A DNA stretch of 64,000 nt from Metellina segmentata (taxonomy: Eukaryota > Arthropoda > Arachnida > Araneae > Tetragnathidae), in contig OX375876.1 of the NCBI GenBank assembly GCA_947359465.1, forward strand, positions 66,346,998 through 66,410,997. Reading direction: 5' to 3'. The notes under the pieces were generated by a model, which did no database searches, was not told where the DNA came from, and saw only the letters and a list, made by a program, of their open reading frames with translations. Of the stretch, positions 35,276 to 47,451 are shown piece after piece. Every line of letters starts with the position of its first letter. Positions within the stretch are counted from its first letter, which is position 1. The position numbers and the translations under genes were made by a program.

Positions 35276-36190
35276 AGGATAATGCTGACATTATATCACG
35301 ATACAACCTGCATTTTTCCCTGCATGCCTTTAAGCATCTTTAGGCGTTTTGACCTTTCTTTACGAACGAAACTGTTCTATGACTCTTTTAGGCAATAGAT
35401 ACGACTGTTTAGTCCTTACATGTGTTCTAGAGTAAAAATAATATTACACTAGTCGAACGTTTAGAGGACTTGGCAAAGTTTAGACGATTAATTTAAGTAA
35501 CATGGTAGTTAATATATATATTATTTTAATAAATGAGTAGCTTACAATCATAACGTTCGCGACACACTTAAAAAAAGCTCTTAAAAGATTACTAACATAT
35601 TATTTAAAATATTATTTTAAATCATTACAACGTCACCCCTACATTATTTTTTCTAGTCAGTAAAACCATTTCAATTAGACAGAGAGATAAGTTCTGGATA
35701 CCAATTAATAATATTTAAAACAAGTTAAGATTTTGTTTGTAGCAACAGTTCTTAAATTCATGTCAAAATCAGTATTATTTCTCCTTAAATTAAATTCAAG
35801 ATTGCCTTGCTGGTTTATAAAGTTTATAAATTATATAGATTGCTTGAAATCTTTGTATATCCTTTTAAAAATATGCCTTCCATGTATATTTCAATTCGCA
35901 TACGAGCATGTTTAATTCATAAATATCAAAGTTGCCGATCTTGTATGTATTCTCTTTTATTTGTTTTACTTTCTTACTCCGAAAATCTTAAAAACGATCC
36001 TTGGCGAAGAATTTATTCATAGGCTTGCTCTATCAAGAATACAAAACGTATATATCCGCATCAAGATACCACTGTTATTTATTTTCTTCCTCGTATGCTA
36101 CTCCATAAAACACTGCCTTCAGAACTCAAAACACAAAACAACAGCATATATTCTAGATATTTTAATAAACAAAAAAGCAAGAATCATAAA
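35276..36190. other. AT-rich spacer
   Basis: Frames at 35733-36022 are short and without motifs. Nothing else recognised. Confidence 0.5.
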
Positions 36191-36802
36191 TTCAGTTTCA
36201 GCAAAGAATCGCACTCGTCCGAATCCAGATATCGAATCCAGCTTTCTTTCCGTTTTTTACTTCGCTTTCATTTTTCCTTCAGATGATGCATCGCGTACCC
36301 ATAGAGTTGAAAGTTTGCTTGAAATAAAAGCGCCGGCCTTACATCTTCGCGAATCCAGCTCAATTGCTGTTCTTTTGAAAAGCGTTTCGACATACTCCGA
36401 TATGCACCATGAATGGCCAGCTCATCATGGTAACGGCAGTCATTCCAGCCACGCTTCATTGAAAACGAATGACTGCGTTACTCACGCCTCGGCGGCTCTC
36501 CGAAATAAGTTTTATTTTATCTCTGAAGGGCCCTGGATTCAATTGAAAAGAGCGTTATCTTTTACATCGTGTTAGATAACAGTTTTCTGGAGATGTATCG
36601 TCATGAGTCGCATTCACTCGGCGACGGATTGTTGCAGTCATCCGTGAAAAGATGGGAGGGGGATTTTTCCTCAGATTATGCCTTGCGTTGGGGGTTAAAT
36701 GAATTCCGGAACGGAATTGCAGATGTGATTCCGATGCTGGAAATTGCGGATGCGTGCGAGTCTGATATTAAATATATTTATTCCATCAAAATACTGGTAA
36801 GT
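36191..36802 (+). other. GC-richer unique island with long open frames
   Basis: A 204-codon frame (35961-36575) and the adjoining 36569-36973 frame cover this region. The first begins in AT-rich DNA and has no domain that I recognise. The second contains a candidate 5' splice site, gtaagt at 36797-36802, which would end an exon at the codon for leucine. Composition differs clearly from the flanks and none of the window's repeats enter it. It could be a lone exon, a promoter-proximal region or conserved non-coding DNA. I cannot assign a function. Confidence 0.3.
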
Positions 36803-36917
36803 GCTGGAAAAACGAAAGAGAGAACAAAAATGCTTTTTAAAATTTATAACGACTCAAAGCTATTTTTATCGACCTTATGTATCAAAATATCTCTGATGTC
36901 TAATCTGTTCAAGCACT

Positions 36918-37112
36918 TGACCTTCTTGGTGATTGTCTCGACGAGGGACCTCGTCAAACTGACCAAATCTTGATGGATGAAATCCCTTGAAATCAGAAAA
37001 CTGACCAGATCTTGAACTCGTCATCATCTAGAAATCAGCAATAAATTGGGGACGAAGTATCTTGTCAGTAGGAGAACTTAGTCAGAACTTACTGGACGAG
37101 ACATCTCGTCGT
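36918..37112 (+). repeat. Phased-palindrome element, copy at 36.9 kb
   Basis: Starts cttcttggtgattgtctcga, followed by gacgagggacctcgtc at 36940, then diverged units, then gacgaagtatcttgtc at 37051 and gacgagacatctcgtc at 37095-37110, 44 bp apart. The interior words gaccagatcttga and catcatc match the other copies. Confidence 0.8.
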
Positions 37113-37134
37113 AGCAACTTGGAGGTGTAACAGA

Positions 37135-38015
37135 TTATGTACACTCTATAACAAAAAGCGACCATCAAGAAGATGCAGAACTACAGTGGTGCCGGGCTCG
37201 ATGAACTTGGAACGGGGCTGACTGAGGACGTATAGTCTTTAGTGGCAAGTCCTGTTTCCACCTGTGTCAGGACGACAACGACAAAATTTTCTGGAGATGT
37301 CCAAGGCAGCATGGAGATCCTGCCCTTACAATCACGCGACACACATGCCCACAATAGGGCGTTATGGCAGGGCTCGAAATACCCGGGTGCACAGGTGCAC
37401 TGTGCACCTGAAAATAAAACTGTGCACCTAATTTTTCCCTCTAGGTGCACGCAGTGCATTTATCGTTAAAAAAGCGGGATAAACGCATTTTATGTTATTT
37501 TGATGCCTGAACAAAATATTAGTATCGACCTGTCTCGCTCTAAAGGAACGTAATAAAAATTCCTAAATACACACTATGCGAAAACTTTAATCCAGAAAAT
37601 GCTATGAAGTAAAATACAAAAAAAAAAGGATGGATACTAAATCTTGTGAGTAAAGATCTGCCAAAAACGTAGACATTTCTGATTGCCCACCAATGTTTGA
37701 TGATGACTGAATATTTGTAAGTAATAATTTCGCAGATAAAAACAAATGTTTAAACATTTTTATTTACTATCTACTAGTAACATATCCAAACATACCCAAT
37801 AATAATGTAGTTTACATAACATTAATGCTCTTTTATTACGTTTTTTTTTTAATATGCACCTAGAATATAATCTGTGCACCTAATTTGAAAACTTAGGTGC
37901 ACAAGGTGCACCTGTATTAAAAAATCTATTTCGAGGCCTGCGTTATGGTCTAGGTTGCCATCTCTTTTGAAATCCCTTTGGTTATCATTTCTAGAACACT
38001 TACGTAATTACGTCA
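37135..38015 (+). mobile_element. Tc1-type element, family B, copy 2, split by a hAT MITE
   Basis: Matches the 12770 copy from tataacaaaa through gccgggctcgat, the first-aspartate region (here LTEDV where the other copy has WGHTV in another frame) and the block before gggcgttatgg. Homology resumes at 37941 with cgttatggtctaggttgcca and tcatttctagaacacttac. Many stops interrupt any reading. The right terminal repeat is not visible, so the copy is truncated near 38015. Confidence 0.78.
37368..37940. mobile_element. hAT-type MITE, 573 bp, with 8-bp target duplication
   Basis: It starts CAGGGCTCGAAAT and ends ATTTCGAGGCCTG, inverted repeats of 13 bp with one mismatch. It is bracketed by the direct duplication CGTTATGG (37360-37367 and 37941-37948). 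Eight-base duplications and CAG...CTG ends are diagnostic of hAT elements. Both subterminal regions are packed with the motif GTGCAC and gtgcacct (37380-37450 and 37855-37920) in both directions, the likely transposase binding sites. There is no coding capacity. It interrupts the Tc1 relic, so it is younger than that element's insertion. Confidence 0.93.
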
Positions 38016-39525
38016 GTCCAAATTAAATACGTAATGATTGGAATACAAAATAGCTCTTTTAAGAGAATTCTAAATTAATTTTATAATTATTGAGTAAATT
38101 GTGAATTTGAAAAATACTCTTTGCAGTAAATTTTATTTCTTGTCGGTCTTTGTATGCTTGTATGCATTCCAAATTAGCAACCTTGACTAACGTAGTTAAT
38201 TTTTCCTTTGATAAAAGATAAATTAATTCCTTTTTATAATTACTGATGACTACTCTTTATGGAAAACTTTTTTCGAGAAACCTGCATTTAAATATTAGAA
38301 GGCGAAGAACCAAGAAAACATCCCAATATTACTCAACGCGAGTAGCAAGAATCAAATCCACGAACTACGACTTAAGATAAACAGTTTGTGCGATTATGTG
38401 CTTGTAATGAACTATCTGTAAATATAAATAAAATCTGTACGACTATTTCGTTTGTGGAAATATAAATTGAAACGTTTATAGTAATACATTTTAGTTTTAA
38501 AATTTTTGTTTAGTAAAAAAATGGAAAAAATTACATTTATGCGTCAACATCTATTTCAATGCATTCGTCATTTATCATAATATACCTTATAAAGTTCCAG
38601 CATAAAATTCTTTACTCCATTATATCTTAACTAAATATTATTTTTGACTTCTCAAAGCCCCTTGTCAATAAAACTATTCTATAAAATTTTCAAGTCACTT
38701 GCGTTCCGTATAAATTTGATTTTTCTGTCTATTCCATTTGTAACTTCAAATCACTTAACTTGATTCTGCATCTGCGTATTTTTTGTTCAAAATAAATCTT
38801 TAGGCATAGAAATATAGTTATTGAACAATAAATTTATTTTAGAATGAATGGAGGGTGAATACAAATTGAAAATGCAGACTTTTTATTTTAAAATTATATT
38901 TTATTCATTTCTTGCTTTACAGATTACTCACGTCATGATACTTTCAACTTTACGATACTTTCAACGTCACGATACTTTTCACGTGTTTGATGTAGAATGT
39001 GGAATGTGATTTGACTCTCAGCAAATCAAAGCGTTGTATTTAAGCCTGTGAGACTTTTACCGTATATGTAGTGAATTCTGTGTAATCAAGTTAATTTGAA
39101 TTAGAGCATATTTTAAAAGTCAAGTTCAGTTTTGCTCAACGACGCAGTCCGAAAACATTATATATATATATATAGGTCGCATTTATTGACTTCCATAAAA
39201 ACAATCAGGAATAAAAACAAGCACTTCTCTCTATCTCTCTTTTATCCACATATTACTTTCGTAGCTTTTAAATTCCGTATTTGTGTTCTACAATAAAACG
39301 AAAAATCTCTTCGTAAGCAACCATCTCGAATTATATACCTTAACGAATCAGATGTATGATTACTAGACTCTCCCTCTATTGTATGGAACGTAAAAAGTCC
39401 GATTTACTTCTGCAAATGAAGTGCTTTAGGAAGGAAAAACAGCACATTTCAAGCCATTAGATATAATAGCTTACTCCTAGCTTTGATTGATGCCATACTT
39501 ATAAGAGTCAGCATTAATTCGGTTA
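38016..39525. other. AT-rich spacer
   Basis: At 38932-38985 the phrase cgatactttcaac occurs three times with small changes. A short TA run lies at 39163-39174. No gene. Confidence 0.45.
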
Positions 39526-40400
39526 TTGCGCGTCTCTAAACACGCAATTGCCCATCAAGTAACATATCCTCTAGTCATTCGTGTAATGGATGTAAAGCCC
39601 TAGGATCCAACTACTGTTTTCCTACTAAACTTGTCGCTGATGTTTCTTAGTGGTGATGCTTGTTTAAATATTGAGAAAAGAAATATTTGAAAACTTCTTT
39701 TTAACATTTAATTATTCAGTTAAAAAAGATTATGTACATAACAACCCAATTTTTCTGCGTCCTATTTCGTAATTGACGTGAATAGTTCATAGTGCTATGT
39801 ATTTATAAATGTCTTAATTATGTGTGTAACGATATTCAGCTTAATGGCCTCATTAAGTTGCATATCCACTCGCAATTCTTATTATGGATCTACCATAATA
39901 AGCTGTAGCAACCACCTTCTGTTTTCCTGCTGAATTTGAAGTGTATGTTTATAATAAATGGAACTTTAATACGTGATTTTTTTATAAGGTCTTAAAACAC
40001 AGTCGTATAAAAATAATATTTTTTATATTTGACTATTCAGGCTAAAAAGGATTACGTACGCTGTCCGATTTTTTTGTACCGATTTCGTAACTGATGTGAA
40101 AAGTTCATAATGCTATACATTTGTTTTCCTAACTGAATTAATTGGATGTGTGACTAATGATACGTAGCTTAATGGTCAGAACAAAATTGTCTATTAAGCT
40201 ACATATCCATTCGTTATTTGTATTACGAAACTATATCTGAATGCCTAACTACTGTGTTCCTACTAAATTTAAAATTATAAGTCATTTATGTTAAGTCGAA
40301 TATGTGTAATGTTTGTATAAGATTTTGAAATACAGTACTAGAAAAGTATTATGTTATACATATAATTACTCAGCCTAAGAAGGACTACATGTACACTGCA
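39526..40400. repeat. Degenerate ~325-bp tandem repeat, about 2.7 copies
   Basis: The landmark gattatgtacataac near 39728 recurs as gattacgtacgctgt near 40050 and ggactacatgtacac near 40383, spacings of 322 and 333 bp. Other aligned blocks are tttcgtaattgacgtgaata/tttcgtaactgatgtgaaaa, gttgcatatccactcg/gctacatatccattcg and ctactgttttcctactaa/cttctgttttcctgctga. The copies are strongly diverged, which indicates age. Confidence 0.85.
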
Positions 40401-40639
40401 CAAGGAGGCATTAATAAGCTGCTTATGCATAGGAGTAGCTAGAAAACAACTCCAATACTTAAAACAAATGGCTATCTCTTTTACCTTATTATAATGCTTA
40501 CAAGGAGCGTTACGGCACATGATTTGTATATACGCTGAAGTGCAATCATTTTCATATCCTTCCGTGGTCCATGCATGGTGTGAATTTTAAGGATATAAGG
40601 GGTGGTTTAAGAGCGTTGTACTGAGAAAAAACAACGGGA
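40401..40639. other. Short spacer
   Basis: Nothing recognised. Confidence 0.4.
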
Positions 40640-40880
40640 TATTTGTGATGGTCCGGGATCAATACTGAAGGGGATAATCAGTGGACACCCCGTAATTTTG
40701 AACCATGGCCAGATGTGGAGTTAATACCAGAGCTGGCATCCCACTCTCCAAACTTCCATAACACGCCAACGAGAGGCCACAACAGATTTAACGTTCACTT
40801 GCCCCTCTGTGTACAACATTCTTTCAAGGCTATTGGATGCGTCCTTCATGGTGTTGCAGTTTCGATCACCAGAAAAGTAT
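40640..40880 (-). repeat. SINE, minus orientation, tail end lost
   Basis: Contains the complement landmarks ggtccgggatcaatactgaa, ccccgtaattttgaaccatg, ccactctccaaacttcc and cacaacagatttaacg, followed by a poor tRNA-like head (gcagtttcgatcacc as B-box complement). Confidence 0.82.
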
Positions 40881-40999
40881 ATAGACCCGATATTTCGGTA
40901 CCGTATTTCTTACATGAAAAGTTCATAATGGTATGCCCAGGTGCAGAATTAGACTCAGTGTTCTGTAACACAACTCCAAAGAATTACAATTGTTCTGCA

Positions 41000-41370
41000 G
41001 GCATTTTGTCCGAATTTTGAGAACTGCAGTAAAATCAAAAACAGACGTAAAGAACAATTATCGGCTAAATATGTATTACATATTTGTAATAAAACATCAA
41101 AATTAATTTGCTTACTTTATTTAAAACCAAGACATACTTTCAGAATTTGCAATTCTGTCGATAACTTTTGAAGTTAAATATTTTGTCATTGATATATGTA
41201 AAAGATGTTATTTATAAAGTGTTTGTGGTAATTTGGGCGATGTAGGGAGATTGTTCCGTAGCTAGAAAAAAAAAGGTGTGTCAAGGAGCCCACTTTGCAC
41301 TGCAGAACATCGTAACTAATGACTGAAAAAAAATATCGGCCAAAATTTTGATACAATTATTAAAATTTGA
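41000..41370 (-). repeat. Dispersed repeat R1, copy B, uninterrupted
   Basis: Reverse-complement match to 25870-26020 plus 26975-27215 as one continuous block. This copy shows that the two parts of copy A belong together. It begins next to ctgcaggcattttgtccgaa and ends near aaaattttgatacaatt. No coding capacity, family unknown. Confidence 0.8.
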
Positions 41371-41414
41371 TGAAAATGGGAATCGTGAGGCATCGTCATC
41401 TTATCGCGATGCGA

Positions 41415-41528
41415 TAATACGAGGTGTTGTTCTTGTATCTTTCCCATGGAGTTTGATCCCAGATCGCGTTGCCAACAGCCCGTTATATTGCTCCAGAGTG
41501 ACGTTAATTAAAATACATATCTACCGAC
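41415..41528 (+). repeat. SINE 3' half, plus orientation
   Basis: acgaggtgttgttcttgtat, gtttgatcccagatcg, acagcccgttatattgctcc, gtgacgttaattaaaa and an atacatatctacc tail. Confidence 0.82.
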
Positions 41529-41744
41529 ATGGATAACCTACCCTACAAAGGGTTTAGGGTAAAAAAAAATTCCTGCACCCTGTCAGATGACTAGATGTGG
41601 ATAAGGAATGATTTTGTTTCGTAATGCCAAGCGGAAATTTTGAGATATTGAATGCACACGCATATGCTGGTCTTGTAAAATTGTAGTGTGAGGGCAATAG
41701 AGACAGGAGACTATATTAATTTAAGTTTCGCTATTTTAAACTTT
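41529..41744. other. Short spacer
   Basis: Nothing recognised. Confidence 0.4.
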
Positions 41745-42250
41745 TTACTACGGTTATAGATATAACTGGCGTGATTCTTATAACTTTCAAAGTACAACTA
41801 CTGTACTGGTCACAGTCTAAATTATTTCTTGGCGCGATTCTTATAATTTTCAAGGTACAACTGCTGTACTGGCCATAGTCTAAATTATTTCTTCGCGCGA
41901 TTCATATAATTTTCAAGGTACAACTGCTGTACTGGTCATAGTCTAAATTCTTTCTTTGCGCGATTTTTATTACTTTCAAGATACAACTGCTGTACTAGCC
42001 ATAGTATAAATTCTTTCTTTGCTCGATTCTTATAACTTTCAAAGTACAAATGCTGTACTGGTCATAGTCTAAATTTATTCTTGGCGCGATTCTTATTACT
42101 TTCAAGGTACACTTGCTGTACTGGCAATAGTCTAAATTCTTTCTTGGTACGATTCTTATAACTTTCAAGGTACAACTGCTGTACTGGTCATAGTCTAAAT
42201 TATTTCTTGGTGTAATCAAGGTACAACTGATGTACCGGCCGTAGTCTAAC
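41745..42250 (-). repeat. 63-bp minisatellite, about 7.7 copies, open on the minus strand
   Basis: The landmark gattctta recurs at 41773, 41836, 41899, 41962, 42025, 42088 and 42151, exactly 63 bp apart each time. Since 63 is 21 codons, the minus strand keeps frame and reads repeats of CTLKVIRI-PRKNLDYDQYS from 42219 down to a stop at about 41995. The stop comes from a single-base change that turns the usual CAG-type codon context into TAG. Units beyond the stop keep the same frame. The start is not a clear ATG. It could be a coding minisatellite of an unknown protein, or simple chance of period. Confidence 0.9.
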
Positions 42251-42254
42251 GGTG

Positions 42255-42780
42255 AAGGTTAGGTATAAAAAAATTTTGCATGTAAAAGAGGACTGAATAT
42301 AAACCGGTTGCTTTAGTTCATACTCCCTGGCTGCACATACTGAACAATTTGGCTGTAGTATGTGCCAGGCGTCATATAGTTGCGTTGCTGGTTCTTTGAT
42401 GTGATACTCTATGATGGTACAGGTAGCAATATAGTAGTCTGGGTCTGCTTCCATGCCACAGATGCAGAGGTCTCTGCAATGACTGTTAATTCAAAATAAA
42501 TATTTCAAGAACTGGTCGTGGTCCATGTAATAGTGTGTGAGTTATGTAATGGAGATGAGGTGCTTCATACAGGCCAGGTAGAGACCCCGTTGGTGATATG
42601 TCTAGCAGATCAACTAACTTGTTGTTTTACCTTTCATGTCCCATCTCCTCACATTGCTATTTACTAGCACAATAACGCCCAGTTACACACACCTCACCTC
42701 TTCCAGGTGTGTCACCGTGGAATAGAAATACTTCCTTATTTCTAGATCGATCGATCGTTGATCATGTCTGTGATATGATA
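42255..42780 (-). pseudogene. C-terminal end of an RNase H-type LINE ORF2, decayed
   Basis: The minus strand reads broken blocks: THYYMDHDQFLKYLF, then CRDLCICGMEADPDYYIATC, then YHIKEPATQLYDAWHILQ. In LINEs of the I/Jockey groups with RNase H domains, the end of ORF2 carries a GHG-F--YL motif followed by a C-CG----D---H----C knuckle. Here the histidine position reads tyrosine and stops intervene. No reverse transcriptase region is visible, so the copy is 5'-truncated, as usual for LINEs. Confidence 0.55.
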
Positions 42781-43640
42781 GGCTATCAAATGCATCACCC
42801 CACAATATAAGGTATATCTAGCAGCAGGTCAGAATTATTGGCATCACGGCTAAATCTATTTATGGTATTGCAATAGATGACTTTATATTATGAAGCTCTA
42901 TGGAGTCATTAGTGAACATCAGCAGTTTGTGACGTGGATTAATAATATTCACGTAAATTAAGTATATGAAATATGAATAATATTTTTAAAAGTAAAAACT
43001 TTAAAATGGTTGATTAAATATGATTGCTTAAAATTCTTTCAAACATTTATATTTTTAGCTATGATCAGTGGTTCGGAAATTGCAGACTTCGACGCAATTC
43101 TTAAATTTCAAATCGTGTAAATAATTCCATTTCTTTTACTATTTTCTAATTTCAAAGCAAGAGTTTATTTCATTTGCTTGACTTAAAATAAGTATTTTTA
43201 TCTAATTATCATAATTTTCAAGCATATATTTATGTTCAGCTAAATCGAATTTGAAAAATATACTTACACGAATAGTTAATTATAAAGTTACTTTACTCAG
43301 TAAAAATCATTAGGATAGGAGTTTTAAATAATAACAGTACTTTTTGTGGGCACTAATTATTCGGTTTTCTTCATTATACGTTTGTTACAGACATGTTCGA
43401 ATACTGAATTGTTTTTACAGCAAAAAAACTACAACATACTGTAATATATCTGATTAAACTCAAAGAAAATCTTCATTCCAGTTTTAATAATACCATGCCA
43501 GTTCTCTTATTACAGCTCTGAAATTGTTAATTAAACAGTCTAAATGAAACACAAAAAACAGAAGCACGAAAATTAAAACGCAAATATATGTTGCATCCAA
43601 AAGACAACAAAACAAAGGGGAGGCAAAATAAAGAATCATA
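42781..43640. other. AT-rich spacer
   Basis: Nothing recognised apart from overlapping short frames. Confidence 0.5.
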
Positions 43641-44105
43641 AAATTGTGCCATCGAATCAGTAACACTTGCTTAAAGCTTCAAAGCAAAATAAATAAAAGT
43701 CTGCGGAAAAATGTGCTAAGTGTTCAGTTTCCCGTTTCTTTGTTGAGAGCTTTCACAAAAGGTTCCCTAGGGTGGCTGATTCAGCAAATAAAGTACTCTC
43801 CCTCTTCTCGCAAAATGTTGAAACGTGGAACGGCTCTTGAATTTCTCGGTTTTCTTCTGAGAAAAGAATCCATCATTCTGATCACAGAGAAGTTTAAATT
43901 AAAGCTCTTGAAAGTCAGCGATCAATTTTCTCTGAAACTGAAGAACGCCTGGCAGCTTTTTCTTCCTCCCTCTTTCTTCGCTTTTTACATATTTATTCGA
44001 TACATTCAATCTTTGGAGGAAATAAAGTGGATGTCTGAAGGTGAACGAGAGAAGCTATTGGAGAAGTTTTATAGCGTCTGTGTTCTGCAAGTTGCGGGGA
44101 TATAA
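43641..44105 (+). other. Unique GC-richer block with a 153-codon open frame
   Basis: The frame 43644-44105 is leucine-, lysine- and phenylalanine-rich and ends EREKLLEKFYSVCVLQVAGI. I recognise no domain, signal peptide or conserved motif, and a frame of this length can arise by chance. The block has none of the window's repeats. It may be conserved non-coding DNA. Confidence 0.25.
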
Positions 44106-44328
44106 TAGAGAAATAAATACTGCTGGCATTTATTGCAGAACTGGTATGAAATTTAGAATGTAATAAATATTCGGTAATTGTAAAATACCTTTGTATCTCT
44201 AATCTGGTTTCCAGGAGTAATGTTATAAATTGTAATGCAACGTAATTTTTTATAACGCAAAAGCACATATATAATGCTTAATATTTATTATATTTCAAGG
44301 TTTTAAATTGCTATATCACTGGGGAATG
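44106..44328. other. Short AT-rich spacer
   Basis: Nothing recognised. Confidence 0.45.

Positions 44329-45365
<1,037 letters not shown>

Positions 45366-45398
<33 letters not shown>
45366..45398. repeat. (TA)n microsatellite
   Basis: About 16 TA units in an uninterrupted run. Confidence 0.95.
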
Positions 45399-45400
<2 letters not shown>

Positions 45401-46300
45401 TCTCACCTATATTTTTTCATATTTCGAACTCGGAGACAACACCTGTAAATAAAAAAAAAAGGTTTTATAATTGGTATCATTATAATCTAAAGTAACACGT
45501 GTTCACAGTGTAAGAATATCTAGTTATAGGTGTGAGCAATTCATATAAGAAATTCAATAGCTAGGTAGCTGAAATTACATCACACCTGAGCAACATAACG
45601 GTCTATTGAAATTTATATAAGGAGAATTTAAGACGATTCATATTTTCAATTTGATTTACTTTTTTATCTGTCATTACTATATTTTGTCATTCATGTTTGC
45701 TATTATAGATAACGTTACACGTTTTCCAATAGCATAATAATATAATTAGCAGTCTTTTAAAAGCAGTCTAATTAGCAGTCTTTTTTTATTTTTCAAGTAA
45801 ATAAAAATTTAAAAAATATTAAAATATATTAAAAATTGATATCAAGCATAAATTTAAGAATTATAAAACAATTAGAAACTGTTACACTAAACACGAAATA
45901 GCTTTTATAATTGTAAGAAATTTTTCTATTTCGCATAAATTGAAAAATAAGTAAAGCATTTCAAAATCTTGTAAGGCAATCTATAAAGAGAATGAGTCTG
46001 TCTCAAAAATATATCTCTTATATAATATCGCTATGATATCTGTAATTAATTTTATTCAGGCAAGAAAAAGGATAATTTATGAAAAAAAGTATTTTATTAA
46101 AGAATTACAAATTCTTCCATTTGTATAACTTGTTTTATATAGAGTAAATCACATTCCCCTTTTAGTAGTAAAACAGAAATTTCAAACACTACATATTTCT
46201 GTAAATTTATTTTTAGCAACAGTAAATGTATCCTACGTACACAATAGCGTTAATAAAAGAAGTAGAAAGTATTTTCGGCACAAAGTATTTTCTAAGTAAA
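45399..46300. other. AT-rich spacer
   Basis: Nothing recognised. Confidence 0.5.
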
Positions 46301-46745
46301 CCTTTGCTACTCTCCCCATGGTTTTTTTATCAGCCAGAAATATATTTTACAGCAAAATAAACTTTAATTTCCCTCACTGTATTTTTGCTTCAGTGCCTCG
46401 GGACACTATTTTTTCTATACCCATCACTTTCCAATATACCTCTCGCCCTTTCGTGAAAGTTATGCCTCTAACAATAATAACGACTTACGACCCTTATTCA
46501 ACTACGGCTTACATGCATCTTCTGTATTCAGGGACGAGAAAGACGCAAAGAAAATATTCTCTCTCTAGGTATAAGTCACTTTCTTGCTCCAGGCTCGCTA
46601 AAATATTAGTATGCTCTACTTTTTATATTTTCTTCGTTCCTCTCCGAGTTCCTGGTGTGGGAGTTAAATATAACTTTAAGAAGCGTGAAATGACGTTGCT
46701 GCAAAAATTGCGAGATATGAGCTGGTCAAAAATATCTTAGTCTGA
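46301..46745 (+). other. Unique block with a 140-codon open frame
   Basis: The frame 46318-46740 has an ATG start and reads through a less AT-rich stretch with no recognisable domain. It resembles the blocks at 36.2, 43.6 and 58.8 kb in composition. I do not call a gene. Confidence 0.25.
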
Positions 46746-47081
46746 AACGTGGGAATCGATATCTTTTAAGTTTATTGGAAGGCGTCATATTTCATTCATA
46801 TAAAAATGGAAACCTTGAATGTCTTTTGACGGAACAGAGATTGGTTTCCACAACATTGAACTAGAAATATACGAATATTTTGAGTTGTATATTTGTAGTG
46901 GATTGCTGGAGACAATAAATTCGTAGTAAAGATATTTGTATAGTTATTTTTCAATGCCAGAAAACTGACCTCTTCGATCTTCGTTATTAGAAGGGATGAA
47001 CTGCAGGTTATTTGTGAATGAGCGCCCAGTGGGTAGGCTGCCATTACTCCTAACAGAAATATCGCCATTCGACTTATTTTA
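46746..47081. repeat. Possible dispersed repeat, part
   Basis: The segment near 46960-47062, with aatgccagaaaactgac and taggctgccattactcctaa, has a diverged counterpart at 49480-49595 in the same orientation. The rest of this stretch is unannotated. Confidence 0.4.
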
Positions 47082-47186
47082 AATTACGAGGCGTTGTTAT
47101 TGGATCTTTCAATTCGGATTGTTCCTGTACTGCCACCAATAGATCACTTCGTTGCTCCAGTGTGACATAATTACAACTACCTACCT
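47082..47186 (+). repeat. SINE 3' half, plus orientation
   Basis: attacgaggcgttgttattg, ggatctttca, ccaccaatag, gttgctccagtgtgacataa and a ctacctacctaacc tail. Confidence 0.82.
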
Positions 47187-47449
47187 AACCATAGAAGATA
47201 TGAAAGCAGAGTGAGAATTAAAACCTCCTAAGTGGCCAGGAACATGTGACCAATACTAGTTGTAACGTGACCCTTCAACTACTTTCGTCAGCCGAGTAGA
47301 AACGAACATTCATCCTCTGATTGGTCCACAGGACAGCAGAAGACGCCCATCCATTGATTTAACATCTGATTGGTCGGCGCGACAGAGTAGCAGGAAACGG
47401 CAATTTCGCCACTTTTGGTGTTACTATATATGATCATTCACACACCTAA
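47187..47449. repeat. Dispersed repeat R2 with paired ATTGG boxes
   Basis: Positions 47315-47385 match the reverse complement of about 59960-60030 (cccatccattgattta is shared). Each copy carries two inverted CCAAT boxes, here at 47320-47324 and 47369-47373, 49 bp apart. This could be promoter DNA of a mobile element. There is no direct evidence of transcription. Confidence 0.5.
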
Positions 47450-47451
47450 TA

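Noticed and set aside
35961..36575. 204-codon open frame as a protein-coding gene
   Set aside because: It starts in AT-rich DNA, changes composition halfway, shows no domain, and the neighbouring frame on the other strand is also open. Only the GC-richer part is kept, as a possible exon or conserved block.
43644..44105. 153-codon frame as a gene
   Set aside because: No domain or codon signal that I can judge by eye. It is kept as a unique block only.
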